From: Poa pratensis
Taxonomy: Eukaryota > Streptophyta > Magnoliopsida > Poales > Poaceae
Assembly (NCBI GenBank): GCA_947311845.1
Contig: CAMZMU010000111.1
Coordinates: 19,496,321-19,560,320 of the forward strand
Length of the DNA stretch: 64,000 bases
Direction: 5' to 3'
Shown: piece by piece, positions 49,714 through 58,210 of the stretch
How the letters are laid out: each line of letters opens with the position of its first letter
Numbering within the stretch: the stretch's first letter is position 1
Notes under the pieces: generated by a model
Told to the model about the DNA's origin: nothing
The model's input: the letters and a program-made list of their open reading frames with translations, nothing else
The model's database searches: none
Translations under genes and position numbers: made by a program

Positions 49714-51334
49714 TGGTGGCTCTAGGTTAATAGTGCCAGAAACAATTGCTTGTACGTCACACGTCAGTTGGGAACCCCAAGAGGAAGGTATGATGAGTGC
49801 AGCAGTAAGTTTTCCCTCAGTATGAAACCAAGGTTTAATCGGACCAGTAGGAAAACGAGGTTTGCTTCGAAGGTGTTGGTGGAGGAGTGTAGTGCGGCGC
49901 AACACCAGGGATTCCGGTGCCAACGTGGAACCTGCACAGCACAATCAAACTACTTTGCCCCAACTTAACAGTGAGGTTGTCAATCTCACCGGCTTGCTGA
50001 AAACAAAGGGTTAAACGTATCGAATGGAAAATGATGTTTGTTTGCATAAAACAGTAGAGAACAATGATTGCAGTAGATTGTATTTCAGATGTAAAAGAAT
50101 GGACCGGGGTCCACAGTTCACTAGTGGTGTCTCTCCAATAAGATAACTAACATGCTGGGTAAACAAATTACAGCTGGGCAATTGACAATTGATAAGTGCA
50201 TATAACATGCATGTGTGAGCTGTGGTGTCTACTATGAGATTCATTTGGGCATTACGACAAAGTACATAGACCGCTATCCAGCATGCATCTATGCCTAAAT
50301 AGTCCACTTTCCGGTTAACATCCGTACCCCTTCCAGTATTAAGTTGCAAGCAACAGACAATTGCATTAAGTAATGTGCGTAATGTAAACAATACATTCAT
50401 CCTTGAATAAAGCATTGCTGTTTTACCCCTAGTGGCAACAACACATCTACAACCTTAGAACTTGCTGTCACTATCCCAGGTTAAATAGAGGTTGAACCCA
50501 ACTATCATGCATAAATACCCCCTCTTGGAGTTACAAGTATTCACGTGGCCAAGCTTCAACAAGTAACGGAGAGCATGCAAGATCACAAATGACATAGACA
50601 TGATAATATAATATTCAGCTCCACATAGGTATCAATATAAGTCAGATCCCAGCAAACACAACATGTAGCATTACAATAAGATGATCTTGATCATGATAGG
50701 CAGCTCACAAGATCTAAACATGATGGCACAAGTGGAGAAGACAACCATCTAGCTACTGCTATGGACCCATAGTCCAAGGATGAACTACTCACGCATCACT
50801 CCGGAGGCGGGCATGGCGATGTAGAGCCCTCCGGTGATGATTCCCCTCTCCGGCAGGGTGCCGGGAAGAGCTTCAGGAACCCCCCGAGTTAGGGTTGACG
50901 ACGGCGGCGGCAGCGAATATGTTCTGGATGAAAGGCTCGGTGTTTTAGGGTTTTCGCGTCTCGGGGAATAAATAGGCGAAGGGGCGATGTCGGCGGACCC
51001 CCGAGGGGCCCAAACCATGGCTGGCGCGGCTGGGCCCTGCCGCGCCTGTGGTTTGGCCACCTCCTGGCATCTTCGTCTCTCCTTCGGACTCCGTGTACGT
51101 GCTGGAAAAATAGGGACCTGGCCTTTTGTTTCGTGCAATTCCGAGAATATTTCCAGAAGTAACTTTCTGAAACCAAAAACAGCAGAAAACAGGGAACTGG
51201 CACTGTGGCATCTTGTTAATAGGTTAGTCCCAGAAAATGCATAAAAGTGATACGAAGTGTATATAAAACATGTAGCAAATGGTATAATATAAGCATGGAA
51301 CAGCAGAAATTATGGATACGTTGGAGACGTATCA
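49714..51334 (-). mobile_element. 5' LTR of gypsy element 2
   Basis: 1621 bp with the same borders as 43096-44714. It drives transcription on the minus strand. A TATA-like box CCTATTTATTCC lies at 50965-50976 and the variable stem-loop at 51007-51058. Confidence 0.95.
51007..51058. other. LTR stem-loop (element 2, 5' LTR)
   Basis: Outer (GGCC..AAACCA / TGGTTTGGCC) and inner (GGCGCGGC / GCCGCGCC) parts pair, separated by an unpaired bubble. Nearly all LTR-LTR sequence differences of this young element fall in this stem-loop. Confidence 0.65.
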
Positions 51335-51342
51335 CATCTCAG

Positions 51343-51580
51343 GTTCTAGCCGTTTATATCGGGGATGACGTGACTGATGAAGACGCATTTCAGGTCACAT
51401 TTTTTAGAATAACATATAAACATCAAAACTTCATACTTTTAAAGCTTCATTTAAATACTTTATGCATTGTGATGCAATCAGGTGCTTTCTGGACAAGATG
51501 GCGATATTTGAGACCCTTCTCCAAGAAGCGCAGGAGCAGCGAAGCCTTCTACTCACCGAAAGAGTCACCTCAGGCAATGC
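51343..51580 (+). pseudogene. Trehalose-6-phosphate phosphatase relic, downstream exons
   Basis: Exon-like piece 51343-51393 reads VLAVYIGDDVTDEDAFQ, the conserved Mg-binding segment of plant TPP (usually YIGDDRTDEDAF; here Arg is Val). It is preceded by an acceptor-like CATCTCAG and followed by GTCAC. A second piece from 51482 starts VLSGQDG and, in another frame, contains SSEAFYSPKESPQAM, similar to the TPP end EAFYSLRDPSEVM. The frame shift, an early stop and the 8.2-kb insertion upstream make it non-functional. Confidence 0.65.
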
Positions 51581-52389
51581 ATTCACTCTCACATTTATGC
51601 ATGTAGTGGTGGAAATTGGGGGCATTTTGGTCCAGTATGGGTGGGGTAAATGGGATAAATACAAAGTTTTTGGGGGCGGGAGGGGGCAGACACCCCCCCC
51701 ACCCCGAACTACACATAGCCTTGCTATGATATGCATGTATCTTCCTAATCTTCTATATCTATTAAATAGGAGCACCCCACTACATGATTTGTTTCAACAT
51801 GCAAGCCTCCTACGTCACCGAAGTCATTTTCTGTTTAGTTGTACGCCATCTCAGACCCGCCCCGTTTCTTCGATCTGTTATAGTCCTGTTCCATCCATCT
51901 CGTGGGTTATGTTTCTATCCGTTTGGTCAAACTGGTCCGAACCATATATGCAGATCAGTCCACATATAGCCAATTAATCCATGGGATCAATTGCGTGAAC
52001 CAGCACCAAAAACATAAAGCCCATGTTTGCTTTTCCTCACGACCTTGCAGCCACCAGCCAAATGACAATCACTATAAAGAAGAAGAAACCCTTTGCAAAG
52101 GTCACCGCACGCTCGGTCTCGTCGCGACAAGTGTTGCCTTCTGCTTCACGCGGTCCCTCACGGTTGCTTGCATGTCCGTCAAGTGTCACAAACATAATAA
52201 AAGTGGGTACGAGGCTGAGAGAGAAATGAATACAGAAGGTGGGAGTGTAGTTTTTCCCCTTTTATTTTTGAAAACAGAAGTTTCAAAATAAAATATCTTG
52301 AGCACCGTTAACCTAAATTACGAATCGTTTTCGCTTTTTGATCTCTTCAAAAAACTAGATCCCATGTGATAGGTTTTGACGAACTTTTG
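51581..52389. other. Unassigned region
   Basis: Spacer after the TPP relic, with a C-run near 51692-51702. No gene recognised. Confidence 0.4.
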
Positions 52390-52433
52390 TTTGGTACTCT
52401 CTGTTCTGTATGCCTTGTACTTTCTGTTCTATA
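52390..52433. repeat. TGTACT-type degenerate repeat, left piece
   Basis: TGGTACTCTCTGTTCTGTA and TTGTACTTTCTGTTCTATA repeat the unit that fills 57536-57905. It directly abuts the Helitron end at 52434, so it appears to be the other half of one array split by the insertion. Confidence 0.65.
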
Positions 52434-52934
52434 CTAGTTCAATGCCCGTGCGTTGCCACGGACATGTAAATTTGTTTTCTATTTGAATATGTAAACATAA
52501 CGCACATAAATTTTAAATGACAATACCATCCAACTGAGAGAAGGAGCATGAAGTTCGGGCTATTTCAAGGTACAATCGTGATATTTTTTATCATTGCTTT
52601 TGTCATCCTTTCTCCTTTGGCAGCAACCTCTCAACTTCACTTTTTTTACCAGTGTGCTTAATAGGCACCTCACTCCAACAATGATGTGACTATACCCCCC
52701 CTCTCCACCCTTCTCCCGCTCCGTCACCTTCAACCTATTTCGACATTGCACGGTGATTGTGCTTTGTTGTCAGCACACTCCAAAAACACGAGCATTGAAC
52801 TTCTTAGTCACACCTTATCCAATGTGCACCGAGGTGCTTTTCCAACTCTAGCAAATTGGGTACTCCTGTGTTGTTACGGAGCATCACAAAGATACATAAA
52901 GACATTGATTTTGTGGAATGACATTCTATTTTGT

Positions 52935-54889
52935 TGTCAGAGCTAGAGGACAGGGGTTTCCAGTGGTGCGCTTTATCCTCCTTCGTCTGGTGGCATTTCC
53001 TAGCTCCCCATAGCTGATTGGCTTCCCTCCCATGCGACGATGGTGAAGACGGCGTTCGATAGTGCGGTGCTTCGTGAGGCGTCTCCCGTGCTCCTTCTGG
53101 AGTTTGTCGGGCCTATCCACCTCTCTTTGGCATGCCATGCTGATGGCTCCCAAGTGCAGGAGATCAATTGTAGTACCTTTCAAATAGAAAAGGTTGTCGA
53201 ACCCACGAGGAGCTGAAGGTATTGGTTAGTAAGATTGATAAACAAAGCAATGAAAGATGCAAGTGTTTTTGGTAGTTTCGGTTGTATAATTCCAATGCAG
53301 CAAGTAACAGTAGCAAGTGAAAGCTCTCAAAGAGAGAAAGCCCAATCCTCTTATGTGACAAGAGGACAAGCTCAAGTGATGTGTGACTTATATGTGGCAA
53401 ACGTTTCCGAGGGCGGCATGGATATTGCTAGGCATAGAGATTTATTAAACAACACGTTGAATATCTTGTCAAGTTTTAATCTTCTTTGGACGGAGCCATA
53501 ATTAGGTATAGCTAAATAAATAAACTACAACCCCTTATGATGATCATGTGGCCAAGTAAATGACTGCACAAGAATTATTAAGACATAAAGTCCCACCATA
53601 GCATTAAACTCTAAGGTCCCCGATACTAATACCCTCATAATATAACTTCATGACTCGGTCTCAGGTTTACATGTCCTCCCAAGTCTCCCTCAATTCATTA
53701 TACTACGGTGTTCTCCTATGAGCCCATAAAGGTGAAGTGTTGTGCAGTCGACGTTCGCACAACACCATCATAGAATCACATAAAAGATAAACTCTTGACA
53801 AAATACCAACACATGTCATATATAAATCATTGCCAATTCATCCTATGCCCTCAGGAACATACGGGAACTACTCACAATGTGCGAACATGATGATATTCAG
53901 TGGCATAAGTGGTACAACACAATCTGAAATTATAACTTCACCACCAAATAATGACAAGTACTCAATCACAAACATGAATAGTAGCACAAGACAAGTATCT
54001 AGGGTATATCAACTCTCAAACTGCGAGGGGAACGGAGTGGATCGCGGTGATGATGATGGTGATGGTGCTGGTCTTGATGGGGGTGATGATGTAGAGGCCT
54101 CCTCCCACGCCAAGGAGGAGAGGTGATGACGATGACGATGATTTCCCCCTTCTCCGGAGTTCCGGAGCGGCAGGATCTGACCCCCCTCGGAAGGGATCAG
54201 GAGTTTCGCCGCCGCCGCGACCTCGGATGGACTTGGAAAAATTAGGGCGTTACTTTTTGGGCGAGACGAAGGCGTCGATAAAAAGCCCCAGGCGAGGAGG
54301 TGCCGAGGCACCTTTGGGTGGGTCCCACGCGGCCAGGTACATGGGCCGCATGGGCCACCCCCATTTGGCCCTCGTGGCTCTCCTCTATTCGGTCTTCTTC
54401 CCTCTGCCTTCTCTCCGATGAAAAACTGACGCAGTATTTTTCCTTTTATTATTTGAGTCCCTGTAGCTCCTGAAACATTAAAGACAAGAAAAGGGGGTTT
54501 TCTGCCTCCCAGAAATTAAATACCAAAAATAGGGACTTTGTATGAAAGTCCCCAAAATCATCTAAAACATGTAGAAACAATCATATAATCATGCAAATAA
54601 CATTCTAGTATGATACTAAAAGTTATATAAATGATGATATAAAATGCACGTATCACATGCCAGATCTGGCTTGCTCGATCGAGGGTGTGGTGTGGGCACG
54701 CCGCGGCGGGGTTTTTCTTCGTCGGCTTCGTTTTGTTTGTCGGTGTGCTTATGTGGTACGTTTCCCTGTGGTTCTCGGCGCTTCGTCGGCGCCTTTGTAT
54801 CTGGTTTTCGCCCAGGTTTCCCAAATAAACTGGGCAACTCTCTTTTCTTAATGAAAGGTAGTGCTCTTGCTGGTTGCTCAAAAAAAAGA
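52935..54889 (+). mobile_element. Possible non-LTR element 3' end with A-tail, split
   Basis: 52935-53135 and 54661-54889 read as one sequence interrupted by the solo LTR. It ends with AATAAACTGGGCAACTCTC, TTAATGAAAGGTAGTGC and an A-run at 54880-54887, the form of grass LINE/SINE tails. No coding domain or clear target duplication was found. Confidence 0.4.
53141..54655 (-). mobile_element. Solo LTR with CATGC target duplication
   Basis: It runs from TGATGGCTCCCAAG to ...ATGCACGTATCA on the plus strand (minus strand TGATACGTGCAT ... CCATCA), 1515 bp. It is flanked by CATGC at 53136-53140 and 54656-54660. No internal region, primer site or second LTR is present, so it is the product of LTR-LTR recombination. 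It belongs to a family related to, but distinct from, elements 1 and 2. A TATA-like GGCTTTTTATCG on the minus strand (about 54274-54287) and a short palindrome AGGTGCC GA GGCACCT (54298-54313) lie at the same relative place as the stem-loops of the other LTRs. Confidence 0.85.
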
Positions 54890-56517
54890 TTGTGTTGTAG
54901 TATAATATACCTCTTTCACCAGGTAAAAGGATCTTTCAACACTTAACCTGGACATTCCAAATGACAGTGCTTCATTATAAATCCCTTCTGTACTACAATT
55001 GTATCGTTCGGCCAGGGCTATGCACCCACATTTCGGGAAAAAAGACAACCTGAGCGGCATCTTACTTAAATACATATTCACATGGTTCTGTTTCACCACA
55101 TACTGGAACATATCTTTTGCACCCAATAGCCACCCAAGATGCCTTTTGGTCTTTCATATGTATTTGCATTTTTATCACAATCTTATGTCCCCAAGTTGTT
55201 ATTGTGCACACTAATAATGACCAGATTGTATACTTGGTATATCCACCTGTGTTCGAAAAGACTGTCTTGAGTTCAACATACTGCAACCAATAACATGAGT
55301 TGCAGAGAATAAGAGTGGCATTAATCCACAGTGGACAAAGATTGGCATAATATTGACATCAATTTATGCATGTTAAAAGTTTTAAGAGACCAAGAGCAAT
55401 GTAAGCCAAGAATGACACTGAGGCTGAAGAATTGATAAGTCTCGTGAACTGATCCATGTGAAATTTAGACACCCACAAAAACTTTAGATAAAGCAACCAG
55501 AAGCATGATCTTCCACTTAACAAATTAAGGGTTTACAGAGTATTTGCTAGAGCAGATCACCTAGAAGCTTAATACTTAAGTTAAAACCAAGCAGAAACAG
55601 AAAGAAAGTAAACATTAGGTAAAGCTCCAAAACTACTAACCTGTCCAAGTGCCATTGGTCAGGCCCGCTGCAAGGCCGTGCAAGCAAATAGATACATCCA
55701 CTTTTGTGCAAACTTGAGACACTTATTTTGGGACGGAGCGAGTACTTGACATTTTTGTAACTTTGCTTGCACGGCCTCCTAAATTCTAATACACTTATTT
55801 TTGGACGGAGGGATTACTTTTTTAAGCTTTTGATCAACATACAACTATCATCATTTAAACCTCACTGCGAATATTACTCTAAGAATAAAAACTGCACCAA
55901 CATTTTCAAAAAAAATCTAGGATCAGTAGTTTGCAATTTATGTGATTGAGATTTTTAAAAAATCAGGCAACCAGAATCAGAAACTCACGCCTCATAACAC
56001 AGAGCATAAACAATTGTTATTGTCCTCCTTCACAGCTAGTTGTATTAAACATATGCACATTACGGAAGAATAGCTGGAGTCATTGGTGCCAAGAGTTTTC
56101 TACTAAGCCTTCATTGTCTCCATTGTTCAGTAATCAGTACAATCTTTGACCTCCGACAAGAATCGTTTTACCTTAGGTGACGGTTTTACTGCCTTCCAGA
56201 TATGCATACGAAAGTGTCAGGTTTGGAGTGCATTTGTTCTGAAGAATAAGTCCGCTCCAGGAGGTTCAAGCTGTGTGATTTTGATATAATATCCCTTATC
56301 ACATGCTTGCAGTTTTGCATGCATCAAAAAATATCTTGAACAACAAGGATCATTCAGAAAACATGACAAAGAATTGATCAACAGAAGCACATAGCAAAGA
56401 TTTTATTAGTAAACTATTGCAGCCGAATTTGAACCAATTTATACTCACCTTTATGTTGTACAACTGGGAATTCGTATACTTGATCAAAGCCTATTTCTCA
56501 GCAACCTGGTGTCTTAG
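54890..56517. other. Helitron interior, unassigned
   Basis: Mostly AT-rich. On the minus strand 55062-55286 and 54878-55080 contain open stretches (for example KYTIWSLLVCTITTWGHKIV and MPLRLSFFPKCGCIALAERY) that look exon-like and could be captured gene pieces. I cannot assign a family. Worn Stowaway ends (GGACGGAGCGAGTA near 55731, GGACGGAGGGATTA near 55802) are present. Confidence 0.4.
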
Positions 56518-57326
56518 CTAATCAATGCTCGAACTTAACATGTTCATCTCGCTCACAGTAGTCTTGGCAAACCTCATCATCTCCTCTTTCCCGATCAGAT
56601 GCTTCTGCAGCTCGTCGACCTGCTCCCCTAGTGAAAAGATCTCACCGATGCCTCTAGGTTTGTACGTTGCTCCAGGCAGGACCATTGGCGCAACCATTCT
56701 CTCTGTTCGAATCGGGTGTATCTCCTCGAGCATCTCTCTGCATTTCCCCAATTTGTGGGGTCTTTGCGCTTCTCCAATCGTTGTCCTGCAGGAAACAATG
56801 GCGTTCATCCCAGGTTCGTGACAGATTACAGTGATTTATCTATATGATTCCATCTAGTAAAATAACAATACCTGGTTAACTTGCAAGATCTATTCTGAAA
56901 ATCATACTGTGGGTATCAAAATGTCTAATAACTGACAAAGCTAGAGAATTGGATTTGGGAGTTGAGAATCTCTCACCTGAGGTAGGCACCTGGGAGGTGA
57001 GAGCTAGGAGGATGGTTGCTCGAGGCCGCCGTCAAGCTGCACGCCTGCACTGCCGTGCGGCACTCGTCGAGGTCCTCCTCGGCGATCCGAGGAGCGCAAC
57101 TTCGACGACAGCTGCGAGGGGGCACAAGAGGAGTCGAAGGCGGTGGTAGGGGCGCGGGTCGAGCTCCCGGCACGCTGAGCGGGCGGGCGATACGTCGGCG
57201 ACATCGTCTGTGCGATGGATGCCAGCTCGATTTAGAAGTCGCCGCCGCTCGTGAGGACTGCGGCTCTGTATTGTTAACAGGAGCAAATCGTGATTTGTGG
57301 AGGCGAAGATTGGGGAGACGATTCAT
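56518..57326 (-). CDS. Hypothetical two-exon gene inside the Helitron
   Basis: Exon 1 (56977-57326) ends at a strong donor CTCAG|GTGAGA and exon 2 (56518-56785) begins after TTTCCTGCAG. The frame continues across the join, giving 205 codons if the ATG at 57326 is used. The N-terminal 115 residues are Arg/Pro/Ser-rich and may not be the true coding frame. The C-terminal 90 residues look like real protein: KLGKCREMLEEIHPIRTERM, then GEIFSLGEQVDELQKHLIGK and EEMMRFAKTTVSEMNMLSSS, an amphipathic coiled-coil-like segment. I do not recognise the family. It starts about 200 bp inside the Helitron 5' end on the same strand, so it is either a captured gene or an element-borne gene. Confidence 0.5.
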
Positions 57327-57535
57327 TGTGGATCCGAGGGAGACGTGCGTTATTACCGCTAATCAGGACAGAGATGCTTGACGACGGACATGGCTTCGTT
57401 CAGAGGTGGGGCCAGAGCGCGACGGGCAGAAGCTGAAGGCGGAGGAGCGCGACGAAACGAGCGCGACGAAACGACGAAGCGACGGAGTGGCAGAATGTGG
57501 AACCAAATTATTCTTTTAGATAGTAGAGATAGAGA

Positions 57536-57905
57536 TACTTTGTACCTCACTTTTGTTTATACTCCGTTTTCTATATATTTGTACTCCGTGTGTCTCTGTA
57601 CTTTGTACTTTCTGGTCTCTGAAATTTGTACTCTCTGTTCTGTATACTCTGTACTCCCTCATCTGTGTACTGTACTATGTGCTTCTATGTAATTTGTACT
57701 TCGTCTTCTGTGTAATTTATACTCCCTGTTATGTTATGTATACATTGTACTCCCTGTTCTATGTACTCTGTACTCAGTTATCTGCGTACTTGTACTCTTT
57801 GTGTTTGTGTACTTTATACTCCGTCTTATTTGTATTTTATACTCCATATTTTTGTATTTTGAGATTTTGTACTTCAGAAATTTTGTACTTCCAAATTTTT
57901 AGACT
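57536..57905. repeat. TGTACT-rich degenerate repeat array
   Basis: About 370 bp of T-rich sequence made of some 18-20 irregular units of roughly 20 bases around TGTACTCCCTGTTCT, with TATACTCC variants. It abuts the Helitron 5' end and resumes at 52390-52433 on the other side of the element. Long frames through it are compositional. Confidence 0.8.
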
Positions 57906-58210
57906 ACATACTCAAGTTTTCATGTATCTACCACCGAACTTCAAGGTAAGTAGGGAAATGATCGCGTGGTACACGTGATAAGCTAACTAAAAAAAGTAAG
58001 TTGGGAAACAAAATCAAGTTCCCCGGAAGAAAACCGCATGTAATTTGGGCCGGATACTTCTCGGTCCGCGAATTGGGCCGGTGTTGATTCCCCGGGAATC
58101 GGTCCGATCATCTTACCTGAGCATAGGTCAGACGCCAGAAGCCGACCCACCACCACTCGCACATCCACTTCCGGCGTTTGCCATCGTCTCTCTCGTCTCC
58201 GGCCGGATCG
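57906..58210 (+). promoter_or_regulatory. THO5 promoter and 5' leader region
   Basis: Short spacer upstream of the THO5 start codon at 58211. It becomes GC-rich from about 58050. No clear TATA box is seen, consistent with a housekeeping promoter. The repeat array at 57536-57905 limits it on the far side. Confidence 0.4.

Larger units (their letters stand above)
43091..51339 (-). mobile_element. Complete gypsy retrotransposon (element 2), young
   Basis: A full-length, non-autonomous element on the minus strand: 3' LTR 43096-44714, interior 44715-49713, 5' LTR 49714-51334. The 5-bp target duplication CATCT flanks it at 43091-43095 and 51335-51339. Outside one variable stem-loop the two LTRs differ mainly by single-base indels and only one or two substitutions in 1.6 kb, so the insertion is recent. 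It inserted next to a TPP-like exon, directly before a splice-acceptor-like ..CATCTCAG. It codes for gag and an aspartic protease but no polymerase. The same family as element 1. Confidence 0.95.
52434..57535 (-). mobile_element. Helitron with both ends, minus orientation
   Basis: On the minus strand the 5' end reads host A then TCTCTATCTCTACTATCTAA (from 57535, or from 57529 if the inner TCTCTACTATC is the true start). The 3' end reads CCGTG GCAACG CACGG, a 5-bp stem hairpin, then GCATTGAACTAG at 52434 followed by host T. TC...CTRR ends, a 3' hairpin a few bases from CTAG and insertion between A and T with no target duplication define Helitrons. The flanks join into a continuous TGTACT-type repeat. 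It is about 5.1 kb including a nested 1.5-kb solo LTR. No Rep/helicase gene is visible, so it is non-autonomous. Confidence 0.7.

Noticed and set aside
57553..57978. Cys/Tyr/Leu-rich plus-strand frame of 141 codons
   Set aside because: It is translation of the TGTACT-type low-complexity array, not a membrane protein.
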